IMG/VR virus record: IMGVR_UViG_3300030098_004539
Coordinates: 1-64,000 of that record
Direction: 5' to 3' (one strand)
From: a virus
Length of the DNA: 64,000 nucleotides
A program made the position numbers and the translations under genes. Positions 24,208 through 33,625 of the stretch are shown here, piece after piece; the stretch's first letter is position 1; each line of letters starts with the position of its first letter. Below the pieces are notes generated by a model. It did not search any database and was not told where the DNA came from. It saw nothing but the letters and a program-made list of their open reading frames with translations.

Positions 24208-25685
24208 TGGCGATTACTTCGGTCACATCTATTGCTGTAAACCATGACGAGTACAGCAGGTTTGAGCAAGACAGGGCGGTGATCGAAGCTGTCGTATTTG
24301 TAAGTGGTACAGTTAGTGCGACTGCTTCAGAAAACACGTTAACTTTTGAAATTCGTAAGGCTCGAAGAAACAGGGACGTAGTTGTTTATACCTTAGATGT
24401 AAACGCTGCTACGTATTTTGGTTTAGGGGCTGCCGCTAATTTTGACGCCAACGCTCCTTTGTACGTTAATTTAGATACTCGTCTAGCGGTATCGTCTCCT
24501 TCACTAATCAGCCTTATTCGTCGCGGTGAGTATTTTGTTAAAGTTTACCGAAGTGACGACACTTCTCCTTTTACTGCTGCTACTACCAAGGATTCTTCTG
24601 ACTTTTGGATTAACCCAGTAACTGTACACCGTATGAAGAAGGATTGGTGTTTTGGGATTGATTTCCAGTCTTCAGATCTTAGAAACTGGCGGTTTGATCC
24701 TCGTCAGATTACTGGCGTATCGATTCAAGAGGTTAGCAGAAACCACAAACTATCTTTTTTTCCTCTTAATTACACAGTAGACCCTGCCGGTAATAAGTTC
24801 CTTTCTTGGAGTGACGGTAGCCTTATTCCGATAAGTACTGCGTATAGCGAGTACATGTTACCTTCGGGTGGCCCGAGTTCGGAATACATCGTAGTAAAGG
24901 TAGACCATAATAGGCTGCCTACTTCTACTAAGCAGGAAGAGTTATTTATTGAAGAGATGACTCTTTCAGACACCACTATCCGAAGGTATTTAAGTGATTC
25001 AATTGATCACATAGAGAACACTTTAGTTCAGGTGTACATTGAGCCTACGTCTATTGTTACGGATGTAGACCCGTCCGAGCTTACATACAGTGGCAGTGGT
25101 GGTGCACTGGTCATTAACAGTGACTACGATTTTATTAAATCTCCTATTTCGTTCTTCCCTCGAAGGCCTGGACAATGGATTGATATCCAGTTTCCTTTTC
25201 CTAGTCTTCTTTCTGTAGATCAACTTTACGGAGCGGTAGCTAATACCCGCGTAGTCCACATCAATCCAGAGTGGATTGAGGTCTCAGAAAAGTCTGGGTA
25301 CACACAGTTAGTACCCTTCAACACCGAACTAGCTTTTGATTTTATCGGACTTATTTGGGTTGAGGCGTTACGAAGCGCAACACCTATTCCTAATTTCTGG
25401 CACTACAATCTTATAGCAGGCCTTAGGGATTGTCCGGGAGATATCTTAGAGTTGATAGGGAAGCATGCTGCTATTCCTATCCTTACCGCAGCCGGTGCCG
25501 CGTTCCGAGGAGGATATTCTAGTCAGTCTATTTCTCGTGACGGTGTGTCAGAGAGTGTTTCTTACACCTCGTCTGCTATTTACGGCATTTATAGTGCTAG
25601 TATTGAAGATTATAGAAACTGGATTCGCGAGCATTTACCGGCTATCAAGAATAGGTACCGTGGACCACAGATGATAGTGATGTAA
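24207..25685 (+). CDS. Neck/connector structural protein (492 residues)
   Basis: N-terminal 130 residues are beta-rich (AVVFVSGTVSATASENTLTF). The rest has mixed folds with WINPVTVHRMKKDWCFGIDF and a conserved-looking end: SQSISRDGVSESVSYTSSAI followed by YGIYSASIEDYRNWIREHLP and IKNRYRG. I associate the pattern SxxGxSES...Y...I..Y.......IK.RY with large myovirus head-neck structural proteins, without naming a family. Start and end both overlap neighbours (TAATG), so it is co-translated with the next genes. A collar or connector role is inferred from position between capsid and sheath. Confidence 0.7.
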   Translation: MAITSVTSIAVNHDEYSRFEQDRAVIEAVVFVSGTVSATASENTLTFEIRKARRNRDVVVYTLDVNAATYFGLGAAANFDANAPLYVNLDTRLAVSSPSLISLIRRGEYFVKVYRSDDTSPFTAATTKDSSDFWINPVTVHRMKKDWCFGIDFQSSDLRNWRFDPRQITGVSIQEVSRNHKLSFFPLNYTVDPAGNKFLSWSDGSLIPISTAYSEYMLPSGGPSSEYIVVKVDHNRLPTSTKQEELFIEEMTLSDTTIRRYLSDSIDHIENTLVQVYIEPTSIVTDVDPSELTYSGSGGALVINSDYDFIKSPISFFPRRPGQWIDIQFPFPSLLSVDQLYGAVANTRVVHINPEWIEVSEKSGYTQLVPFNTELAFDFIGLIWVEALRSATPIPNFWHYNLIAGLRDCPGDILELIGKHAAIPILTAAGAAFRGGYSSQSISRDGVSESVSYTSSAIYGIYSASIEDYRNWIREHLPAIKNRYRGPQMIVM

Positions 25686-26470
25686 TGTCAGACAAGAAGA
25701 AAAACATCGCCAGGAGATTAAACCAGCAAACTGGTCTGGGGGTGACTTGGTCTGACAATTTTCGGATGCAAGACGGTCTCATTGCTAACCGAGGCCAAGT
25801 AGTAGTCCATGAAATTGGACTTTCTTGTACTTGCCGGTCTGGAAACTGGGGGGAAGATGTTGTTGGGGGAAGTGGTAAGTTTTCGTGTAGCAATTGTGAA
25901 AACGGTATCCTCTATCGTAAACCTCTTCAGATTATGGGTCTTATTTCCAGTATTTCTTCAAATCGTCAGTTGATTGAAACTGGATTCATTAACCCAGGAG
26001 ATTGCGTACTTTCCGTTTCTCCTAATTTGAAGAACCCGCCGTCTGACTTTGATAAGATTACGTTTACGTGGCCTGAGAATGTCGGTGACGGACAAGTTAT
26101 TATTCGCGGAGAATCCATAGACGCAATGCTTGGTTTGAAAGAGAACGAAGATTTTCTTCATTACCAAGGCGCAGAGGCTATTTACTGTGAAGACGAGAAC
26201 GGTAAAGAGTATCATGAGAACGTGGATTTTTACTTTAAAGAGAAGAAAATAGTTTGGACTAACCCTCCGGCTTTAAGAACTCGATATACGATTAAGTATA
26301 AAGCGTATTTAGAGTGGTTAGTTTATGATTCTCCGATGTCCCGTCGCGACCAAGATCGAGATTTAGGTTTTAGAGTTGTCCTTCGTAAGAAGCACCTTGT
26401 GAATCTGAGAGATTCAGTGGACGATAGTCCTCTGGACAAAGCTCAGTTTAGGTCAAGAGTGAGGGCGTAG
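25685..26470 (+). CDS. Neck protein with zinc-ribbon-like cluster
   Basis: 261 residues. Cys48 and Cys50 (LSCTC) with Cys68 and Cys71 (FSCSNC) form a CxC...CxxC cluster that could hold zinc. The remaining sequence has beta strands (VGDGQVIIRGESIDAML) and a basic end RKKHLVNLRDSVDD. Similar Cys pairs occur in head-tail connector proteins of large phages, but I cannot name a family. It begins in the preceding stop (TAATG) and its stop abuts the next ATG. Confidence 0.7.
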   Translation: MSDKKKNIARRLNQQTGLGVTWSDNFRMQDGLIANRGQVVVHEIGLSCTCRSGNWGEDVVGGSGKFSCSNCENGILYRKPLQIMGLISSISSNRQLIETGFINPGDCVLSVSPNLKNPPSDFDKITFTWPENVGDGQVIIRGESIDAMLGLKENEDFLHYQGAEAIYCEDENGKEYHENVDFYFKEKKIVWTNPPALRTRYTIKYKAYLEWLVYDSPMSRRDQDRDLGFRVVLRKKHLVNLRDSVDDSPLDKAQFRSRVRA

Positions 26471-27205
26471 ATGTCTACTAAAACTACAGATCTATTTACT
26501 AGGCGACAGGTTAAAGATTACGCAGTCGTAGACTATAAAAAGTTTAAGGCTCAGACAGACGTTCGTATGTTGGCTCTGGCTGCGGCAGCTTTGGTTAAGT
26601 GGGTAGATCACGCTAAAGCTACTTTCAGCGCGTCTACCAGTGCTCGTTACTTAGAAGCGTTGTATTGGGAGCCTGATAATCCCGAACGGATTGTGCTAGG
26701 CATTAAACCCGGTACGTTTGGAGCCCTTTTAGAATATGGTCTTGGAGAAAGAGACCTTCGAAGTGTCTTTTTGAAAAAGGCCAAGATTTCTAAAGACGGG
26801 CACCTGTACCGGCGCATACCTGTCGGTAAAATTCCACGTCCTGCTAGTACACAACCGTTTATTGCCAGCGTTGATGGAATTAGATCTGCTGTCAGTAAGA
26901 TGGAACCACAAGTAGCTAAGTTCGTTATCCAAGGACAGATGTCTCGTTTTGGAAAAGCCAACGTGACGGCGCACAACACTCAACAAAGAGGCGCGTTCTT
27001 ACCTACAGGGGAACAGCAGTTCAGGGTCATCTCGTCTAATAAGGACGTTAAACGACGAGAACGACTAGGCAAACCAAGTGACTCTTGGAAACATCCAGGC
27101 ATTAGAGCAGCACTTATAGGAAATCAAGTTTCCTCGTGGATGGATCTCAATCGCGAGTCGTTTACACAAGACATGTTCCAAGGGGACGCAGGCATCACTT
27201 CATGA
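26471..27205 (+). CDS. Tail completion / neck protein (HK97 gp10-like)
   Basis: 244 residues. Features of the gp10-like tail-completion family: helical N-terminus with Ala-rich helix RMLALAAAALVKWVDHAKA, a middle GALLEYGLGERDLRSVFL, basic YRRIPVGKIPRP, and the late SWKHPGIRAAL, close to the typical W-x-HPG strand. These proteins join the neck to the tail tube. It lies between connector and tail-terminator-like genes. Ends with ATGA overlap into the next gene. Confidence 0.75.
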   Translation: MSTKTTDLFTRRQVKDYAVVDYKKFKAQTDVRMLALAAAALVKWVDHAKATFSASTSARYLEALYWEPDNPERIVLGIKPGTFGALLEYGLGERDLRSVFLKKAKISKDGHLYRRIPVGKIPRPASTQPFIASVDGIRSAVSKMEPQVAKFVIQGQMSRFGKANVTAHNTQQRGAFLPTGEQQFRVISSNKDVKRRERLGKPSDSWKHPGIRAALIGNQVSSWMDLNRESFTQDMFQGDAGITS

Positions 27206-28602
27206 TTATACCTGAAATAATCATACAACGTGTTCTAGTAAATGGAATACGACGGATACGTAATATTCCGTGGAAGTCTGATCAACTCTTTAAAAGTGTT
27301 CCTCAGAGCTTTGCACGACAGTTCTATGAGCTTGTATCTAAAACGCCTATCGACGTTACGATCAATTACCCCAGAGAAGATAGCCAGTTTCCGTGCATAG
27401 CTATCCTTCTTCGAGCAGAAGAAGAAACCGACATGTTCCTGGGAGACCTTTTGTCGGCAGGGTACGACAACACAGACAGCTTGTTTGGGTCCGAAGGCTT
27501 CTTCTACTCTAAAGGAGAAACGTCAAAGACCGAAACCTACGGCCTGACCGGAATGCTAGGAGACGGTAACGTCTTTGAAGATACGCCTAAACTCTTTGAT
27601 AAAGACGTACAAACGTACAAAGAGATTAGAGGCTCTGGGCAGTCTTGTAGCTATCTCCTACAAGTAATGACGGACGATCAAGACTTTACGATTTTCCTGT
27701 ATCACATGATCCGATACATCATCCTTGCAGGAATACCTACGTTTACCGCTAACGGTATGCATCAAATGCGACTCAGCGGTACTGACTTTCTCCCACAAGC
27801 CTCACAACAACCTAATTTCATATTTATGCGGGGTATAAATATGAACTTCTTGTACTTTGCGGATTACTTCCTCAAAGAAGGCGACCCCGAACTTGAAGCC
27901 GTTGCTAAAGCGTTTGTTATCAATATCGGAGACGCAAGAGGAGATAGCCCGGATATGCTAGCGCAGGTTCAAAAACCCGCCATAACAGCAGTATCTATCT
28001 CTACGGGAACGTTAAGCAGTACCGTAAACAATATAATTGTCTCCGGTATAAATTTTCAAAATGGATTAAGTATCGAGTTTATAAAAACTGAACCAGGATC
28101 TACGTTCTACATTAAAGGTAGTGATGTAGGACTTGTGGCCTCTAACATAAACGTAGGAAGTACAGAACATAGCATCGAGTTTATACCTACGTTAGCCGGA
28201 ACAGCTACCTCTACAACAAAAGACTTTGTTGCAAACTCCTCAGACACCGTACCCACAAATCTGCTTGCAGGAATGTTCTTAGAAGTTATCGGACCCACGT
28301 CCCATACAGCATATGGTGAAAAACGTAGGATTATTAATTTTACATCGGGTACAGGCGGCTCTATAACAGTGGTTAATGAGTTTTCTGCCTCCCTCTCAGG
28401 GGCTAAAGTTCAAGTAATTACTCAAAGTGCAGTAGGTCCTGCGGCTACAAGCGTAACCTACGTAGACGGTTTGGCGGTCACAAAACAATTTACTTTCGAT
28501 TTAACAATAGGTGCAGAAGTAGATACTGGAGTATGGGATATTAAAATTACCAATCCGGATTTAATCTCAACTACCTTAACTAAATCGTTTACTATTACTT
28601 AA
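27202..28602 (+). CDS. Neck/tail-terminator-like protein with Ig-like (IPT) extension
   Basis: ATG 27202 overlaps the previous stop (ATGA) and gives 466 residues; an in-frame ATG at 27136 inside the upstream gene is less likely. Residues 1-255 look like a neck or tail-terminator fold (SVPQSFARQFYELVSKTPID, IAILLRAEEETDMFLG). From about residue 257 an IPT/TIG-like Ig domain follows (PAITAVSISTGTLSSTVNNI), then the recurring module AYGEKRRIINF, with more strands to the end (DTGVWDIKITNPDLIS). An appendage fused to a core neck protein fits a collar decoration. Confidence 0.74.
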   Translation: MIIPEIIIQRVLVNGIRRIRNIPWKSDQLFKSVPQSFARQFYELVSKTPIDVTINYPREDSQFPCIAILLRAEEETDMFLGDLLSAGYDNTDSLFGSEGFFYSKGETSKTETYGLTGMLGDGNVFEDTPKLFDKDVQTYKEIRGSGQSCSYLLQVMTDDQDFTIFLYHMIRYIILAGIPTFTANGMHQMRLSGTDFLPQASQQPNFIFMRGINMNFLYFADYFLKEGDPELEAVAKAFVINIGDARGDSPDMLAQVQKPAITAVSISTGTLSSTVNNIIVSGINFQNGLSIEFIKTEPGSTFYIKGSDVGLVASNINVGSTEHSIEFIPTLAGTATSTTKDFVANSSDTVPTNLLAGMFLEVIGPTSHTAYGEKRRIINFTSGTGGSITVVNEFSASLSGAKVQVITQSAVGPAATSVTYVDGLAVTKQFTFDLTIGAEVDTGVWDIKITNPDLISTTLTKSFTIT

Positions 28603-28643
28603 ATAAAGTATTAATGTTATACCCGAAATCGCGGTGGATTTAG

Positions 28644-28886
28644 ATGGCTACTAAGAAAACTTCAAAACCTGTTGAAAAAAAGGCACCTAGCGCCCCTAAA
28701 AAGAAAGAAGAGGTCGCAGGTCCGCCAGTGGCATTGGTGCACGATCCTGCGCTAGATGCCCAAACATATTTGATGAGTATTGGTACACGGCCTCAAAGGC
28801 TGGCACCTATGGTAGCCTGGGCAAAAGGCAAAGGCTTATCTGTAGCAACCTTTTCCCAGTGGGAAGAGTTGTTCAAGACTTTTTAG
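28644..28886 (+). CDS. Small basic protein upstream of sheath
   Basis: 80 residues. The N-terminal 30 residues are Lys/Pro/Ala-rich (ATKKTSKPVEKKAPSAPKKK), similar in style to the protein at 16998. The C-terminal half is a compact helical segment: TYLMSIGTRPQRLAPMVAWAKGKGLSVATF. That part may be a small protein-binding domain. No family recognised; it is translated just ahead of the sheath gene, with 10 bases between. Confidence 0.65.
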   Translation: MATKKTSKPVEKKAPSAPKKKEEVAGPPVALVHDPALDAQTYLMSIGTRPQRLAPMVAWAKGKGLSVATFSQWEELFKTF

Positions 28887-28896
28887 GAGAGCGTAA

Positions 28897-31668
28897 GTGG
28901 CAAAGTTTATTACATTTAATGGGGTCACGCTCTACCATCCTGGTGGATTAACTAAAGTTGATGCTACCGGAATGGCGCAGGTTGCTGCGGGGGCTAGTGG
29001 AATCGTAGGCGTTATCGGGGAAGCAGATTACGGACAGCCGCATACGGCAGATAGTCCGAAAGTCTACACCTTTACCGACCCGGACGCGGCTTCTGCACTG
29101 TTCAAAAGTGGACCTCTTGCTGATGCAATCGATTTCCTTTTTAATCCGTCAAACGATACGCGTATCCCTGGCGGTACTCAGCAATTAGTTGCTATTAAGA
29201 GTAACGCAGATACGCAAGCTACGACGGGCTCTAACACTGCCGATGCCGTTGGAAACCAAGTCGGGAACGCAGTATCTTTGACGTTCACTTCTGTGGTGTA
29301 CGGTAAGTTTGCTAGCGCTATCTCTGTTAAAGTGGCCCGAAACGAGGCGAACACAGATACATTAGACGTTACCGTAACAGATGGAAACACTGCGACTACA
29401 GAGACGTTTACTCAAATTTGTGGCAAACCTCTCCTAGACGTTCAATACGCTCCTAGTACACCCGTTCAAGTTGGACTTGAACACACTACTGATGCTGGTG
29501 CCGGTAGTGCCAACGAGTTAAAGTTTAGTACTTTTCCTGGAGCTATTACTGCTTCAGATGAAGGTCGTTACGTACAAATTACGGCATCCACGACCCAAAC
29601 ACACTTAGTTGGGCAGGTACGTCGTATCCGAGACAGCGGGGTTAATGTAGGAGCAAAGACTATTACTCTTGCAGGGGACTTTTGTAATGCTGACGGTAGT
29701 GCGTCTGCTAACCCTGCAACAGGAACCTCGTTTAGAATCATCCGAGAAGCTATCGGACCTTTCTTTGTAAAGTCCTATAACGGAACTACTAAGAAAATAA
29801 CTGTAGAAGGTAATGCAGATGACCAACCTGCGGGTTGGACTACCGGAGAGTCGCTTTTCTGGGCTGCGACGGCAGATGTGGCTTTATATGCAAGTGCGCG
29901 AAATGGTCCTTGCTACATTCACATCGTGTCTGGGACGGGCGCGGGCCAGATTCGCCGGATCGATGCTGCCCCTACATCGGATGCTGCTACCCGTACTACG
30001 ACGTTTGCTTTAATTAACGGGTTTGCTACTAGTCCCGACAGTAGTTCCAAGTTTGTGTTTATTAACGCCGTACCTAAAAACACAGCAGGTACAGCGGATG
30101 CTCCTACTGCTACCGGCGGCAACGCTATGGGTGAGGGCGCGTTTGGTGTTATTGGCGGTGCGACAGGGATTTCTACATCTTTAACGCTGCAAGTACGCCC
30201 AGGTTTTGGGGAGCCGGCTGCTCATGGAGGAGCAACTGTTACTAAAAATAACGCAGGCCCTGCGCGTGCAGCCGATTGGACGTGTACGTTAAATGCTGAA
30301 CTGAACGTACAGTCTTTAGTTACGGCAATTAACAACGGTAACACGCTTACGTCACCCTCGATTACTAAAGGGTCAGACTGTACAACAGGTGCATGGAAAG
30401 CTCGGGTAGGACTGGGCCGCGCAGGTACGTTACCTACCAGCAGGTTTGATTTTACGGCCAAAGCTAATGGAGCTTATACGTCAGCCGCAGGTGCTGCTGA
30501 CGGGGTTGATTGTCTTTGTGACTTCAGCACAGACTCTCCTGCGGGTAAAGAGAATGGAGATTTTGGTGCAACACCTCACCGGTACCACCGATTTACCGAC
30601 AATCTCACGTTGTTAATCGATACACTCAATGCACAGAGTGCGTTAGTGACGGCAGTGCGAGGACCTAGAGGAACAGGCGCTGCTCCTGCTGGGGGTAATT
30701 TCGGGGACGGCGTACCTGCATTTGCAACATACCCATTGACCTCTGGCGGTGCATATAATGCAACAACCGCTTCTGGTCTAGCAGCCTGCTTTGACGAATT
30801 AATTAAGTATCGGCAAGACACGGCAGTGGCTCTGTGGAGTGCGGACGCGACTAATTTTACGATCGATTACGTACACTCGTTATTGGCGACACACGCTAAA
30901 AACGGTGCTGGCGCGTACAAGAACGAAGTTGATTGCGTTGCTGCTTACCGACCTAACAATGCGATTACTGCTTCCGCAGCGACTGAGCTTATTGAAGAAA
31001 AGTCTTCAATTCTTAATGATCGTAATGTCGCTTTGGTCTTCCAGGACATTAAACGTCCCGCCATGACAGGTAGCGTGGTGCAGTTTGAGCCTCACATGCT
31101 TGCTTGTGCGGTTGCCGGAATGCAGGCTGGAGCTACAGTTGGTACTCCGCTTACTTTTAAGCTGGTGCGAGCCAATGAAATTCTTTGTAACAACGCTCGC
31201 GTCGATACCTTAGACAAGAACACCTCTGACCAACTTTTACAAAACGGTATTTTGTTTACCGAAAAAGTAAAAGGTCAAGGTTACCGTATTGTTAAAAATA
31301 TTAGTACGTATACTGCTACAGATAATGTGGCGTATACAGATCGACACGTTAACTACGAACTCAATTACATGGCGTACGACCTACGTACGTTTATTGAAAA
31401 TAGGTTTACGGGAGTAAAGGCGACTCCTGCTGTAGTTGCTTCAGTTAAAAGCTCGGTAATCACTAAGCTAGAAGTCTACAAGAATGATTTAGAAATCATT
31501 GTTGATAGTCAGGACTTAAGTACTGGAGCTACTTTAAATGCCTATAAGAATCTCAAAGTAACCATTTCTGGTGATATCTGTACAATTCGTTTTGAGATAT
31601 TCCCAGCGGTTGGTATAAACTACATAACTTTCGAGATTTTTGCTCAACTCCCCACACTCAGCGCATAA
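28897..31668 (+). CDS. Contractile tail sheath protein (large form)
   Basis: 923 residues, GTG start after TAGGAGAGCGTAA. N-terminus MAKFITFNGVTLYHPGGLTK and ASGIVGVIGEADYGQP fit sheath N-terminal strands. The C-terminus has typical sheath signatures: NDRNVALVFQDIKRPAM, HYTD-like VAYTDRHVNYELNYMAYDLR, and SVKSSVITKLEVYKNDLEI with the closing VGINYITFEIFAQL. Between about residues 190 and 540 lie inserted beta domains with the recurring GQxRRI motif (HLVGQVRRIRDSG, GAGQIRRIDAAP). Common sheath proteins are about 400-700 residues, so this one carries surface insertions. It is the anchor of the tail module. Confidence 0.9.
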   Translation: MAKFITFNGVTLYHPGGLTKVDATGMAQVAAGASGIVGVIGEADYGQPHTADSPKVYTFTDPDAASALFKSGPLADAIDFLFNPSNDTRIPGGTQQLVAIKSNADTQATTGSNTADAVGNQVGNAVSLTFTSVVYGKFASAISVKVARNEANTDTLDVTVTDGNTATTETFTQICGKPLLDVQYAPSTPVQVGLEHTTDAGAGSANELKFSTFPGAITASDEGRYVQITASTTQTHLVGQVRRIRDSGVNVGAKTITLAGDFCNADGSASANPATGTSFRIIREAIGPFFVKSYNGTTKKITVEGNADDQPAGWTTGESLFWAATADVALYASARNGPCYIHIVSGTGAGQIRRIDAAPTSDAATRTTTFALINGFATSPDSSSKFVFINAVPKNTAGTADAPTATGGNAMGEGAFGVIGGATGISTSLTLQVRPGFGEPAAHGGATVTKNNAGPARAADWTCTLNAELNVQSLVTAINNGNTLTSPSITKGSDCTTGAWKARVGLGRAGTLPTSRFDFTAKANGAYTSAAGAADGVDCLCDFSTDSPAGKENGDFGATPHRYHRFTDNLTLLIDTLNAQSALVTAVRGPRGTGAAPAGGNFGDGVPAFATYPLTSGGAYNATTASGLAACFDELIKYRQDTAVALWSADATNFTIDYVHSLLATHAKNGAGAYKNEVDCVAAYRPNNAITASAATELIEEKSSILNDRNVALVFQDIKRPAMTGSVVQFEPHMLACAVAGMQAGATVGTPLTFKLVRANEILCNNARVDTLDKNTSDQLLQNGILFTEKVKGQGYRIVKNISTYTATDNVAYTDRHVNYELNYMAYDLRTFIENRFTGVKATPAVVASVKSSVITKLEVYKNDLEIIVDSQDLSTGATLNAYKNLKVTISGDICTIRFEIFPAVGINYITFEIFAQLPTLSA

Positions 31669-31686
31669 TTTAGGAGATTTCGAAAA

Positions 31687-33090
31687 ATGCCAAGTCTTAC
31701 CGCAGCCGATCATCAAAACATCTTAAGCGTACTTCAACATTCGCTTAATGGTGACACTTCTGTCCTGATTCCTTCGGGCCAGGCATTCTACGTTCCCGGA
31801 ACAAGTGTTCCTCTCTCCCTTAATTACGACGGCTTTGTTACGAAGCGCGGTACCCTGAGTGAATCATCTCCCGCAAGCGGAGCTATTCTTGTTCTAGAGT
31901 CTGCTGCTCAAGCTGCTCAGTTCCGTGCAGGAGACGTATGTTACCTAGTAGGTAATGCTTTTGCTGGAGCCGTTAACGCTTCTGACAACACGGCAGACCA
32001 AGTTACGGTTTCTAGTGTTAGCGGACAGCAAGTCATTGTTACTGGACGCGCTGGCGGTATTTATTCCGTAGGTGCTAGCCTCGTAGTACTGGACCAAGCC
32101 CAACCGGGTGGCTACGCTGGTGGAACTTCTGACGGTCCTGCTATTGGAAATCAGGCTCTCGGAGAGTTGTTAGCGGCACTTGAGGCTGCTTGTGGCAGCA
32201 CCGGGACTGCTGGGGGCGGGGGTCACAGCGCTACGACAATCAAAATTAACAATCCGGCGTCGGCTTGGGATGAAGAAGGCGCTATGGTAGGCGCTACCAT
32301 TACAATGCTTACGGCTACTGCGGCAAACAACGTAGGAGTATCGGCTAAGGTTGTAAGCACCGGAGCAGGCGGCAACCCTACGGTAATATTGACTCTGGCA
32401 GATTTCAAAGACTCTGATGGGGTCGCGCTTACTCAGTGGCCTACTACCCCGAGTAATGGTGATACCATATCTATCTCCCTTGACACTTCTGAAGGTAAAA
32501 TTGCGGAGCTACAACAGGCCGGAGGAGACTGGAGCGTTGGTATAGCTGCGATGCTTACAATGCATCGCAGGTTAGACGAAGCTAAGGATGCTCCCGAAAT
32601 TCCTCTCATCGACGAATGGAAAGTTTCGGGGCAGAAGACAGGCGCTATTCTTCGTTTAAAAATGCCTGAGGGTCGCCTTAGCGGTAATGCATATACAGAC
32701 GCTTCGGACACGAGTATTACGGTAGAAATGGACCCTGCTGTAGGAGATATCCCAGCCCCATTGAGTGGAAGACTTCGTGTAATCAACGCACAAGATGGAG
32801 TAGGTAGTACGCCGTGGAATGCTGTCAGCGCTCCACTTCCTTCTAGCGGCGCGTTTGTTTCTTACACTCGACTAAAGAAATCTAACGTACTTAATCTCGG
32901 CGCAGCCGGAGTTCTAGGATCTAATATTCCTGGAACTAGCGGTGTCGGTCGTGTAGTAGAAATTGAAGGCGCTAGCTGTGGATTTGCTAGCAACTCTGGT
33001 TTTGCTCCGCAACCCGACAACAAGTACTTAGTAGGTCTGTTGTATCAGCTAGTCAACGCTGTTCACGCATACAAAATTCTTGGCGCATAG
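31687..33090 (+). CDS. Tail structural protein between sheath and tube
   Basis: 467 residues, Ala/Gly/Thr-rich, beta-dominated, with a Gly linker near residue 180 (TGTAGGGGHSATTIK). N-terminus MPSLTAADHQNILSVLQHSLN is helical; the segment FRAGDVCYLVGNAFAGA and later RVVEIEGASCGFASNSGFAP are ordered. It ends in a helix NKYLVGLLYQLVNAVHAYKI. I do not recognise a family. It may be a second tube-related or tail decoration protein. Strong ribosome site TTTAGGAGATTTCG. Confidence 0.68.
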   Translation: MPSLTAADHQNILSVLQHSLNGDTSVLIPSGQAFYVPGTSVPLSLNYDGFVTKRGTLSESSPASGAILVLESAAQAAQFRAGDVCYLVGNAFAGAVNASDNTADQVTVSSVSGQQVIVTGRAGGIYSVGASLVVLDQAQPGGYAGGTSDGPAIGNQALGELLAALEAACGSTGTAGGGGHSATTIKINNPASAWDEEGAMVGATITMLTATAANNVGVSAKVVSTGAGGNPTVILTLADFKDSDGVALTQWPTTPSNGDTISISLDTSEGKIAELQQAGGDWSVGIAAMLTMHRRLDEAKDAPEIPLIDEWKVSGQKTGAILRLKMPEGRLSGNAYTDASDTSITVEMDPAVGDIPAPLSGRLRVINAQDGVGSTPWNAVSAPLPSSGAFVSYTRLKKSNVLNLGAAGVLGSNIPGTSGVGRVVEIEGASCGFASNSGFAPQPDNKYLVGLLYQLVNAVHAYKILGA

Positions 33091-33109
33091 ATAATTACGA
33101 GGTTTAAAA

Positions 33110-33592
33110 ATGGCTGAAGTCTTTACCGGAGCACGAGCAAAATTTTATATCAATGGCCAAGCTATTGGTTATTGTGCTGGGGTTAGTGGTGAAGAAGCCA
33201 TTGACTACGAACCCGTAGAGACGCTTGACTTCTTGGAGGTCCGGGAACACATTCCTGTTTCTTACCGGGCCTCCTTGAGTGCGGCGTTCTTCCGACTGGT
33301 TGGGTCCTCCTTAAAGGAGTACCTTGGTCGCCAAAATAACCTTGGTGGCATGGAAATCTTCCCTAAGTTCGATAACATCCTTACTTCCGGTGTCCTCTCA
33401 GCAGCAATTCATAATACGAAGACAGTTGCTAACGAGGGTGAAGTAGCTGGGGCTATTCCTGATATTATTGCTAAGTTTACTTCGGTGCGTGCCGCTAGTA
33501 AAACGTTTGACGTATCTGCTCGTGGTGTTGTAACAGAGAATTGTTCTTTTGTTGCTATCAAACAGATGGACGAGTCAGAACTCAACGCGTAG
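33110..33592 (+). CDS. Tail tube protein
   Basis: 160 residues with the layout of myovirus tube proteins: KFYINGQAIGYCAGVSGEEA, then YEPVETLDFLEVREHIPVSY, a helix with ASLSAAFFRLVGSSLKEYLG, and the late TSVRAASKTFDVSARGVVTE with ENCSFVAI. The length and the place after sheath and before the frameshifted chaperone support it. It stacks as hexameric rings to form the inner tube. Confidence 0.82.
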   Translation: MAEVFTGARAKFYINGQAIGYCAGVSGEEAIDYEPVETLDFLEVREHIPVSYRASLSAAFFRLVGSSLKEYLGRQNNLGGMEIFPKFDNILTSGVLSAAIHNTKTVANEGEVAGAIPDIIAKFTSVRAASKTFDVSARGVVTENCSFVAIKQMDESELNA

Positions 33593-33625
33593 TTAAATAT
33601 ACTTTTATAGAAATCAGAGGAAAAT

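Noticed and set aside
27136-27201. Earlier in-frame ATG for the neck/Ig gene
   Set aside because: Would overlap the upstream gene by 70 bases; ATG 27202 gives the usual ATGA coupling.
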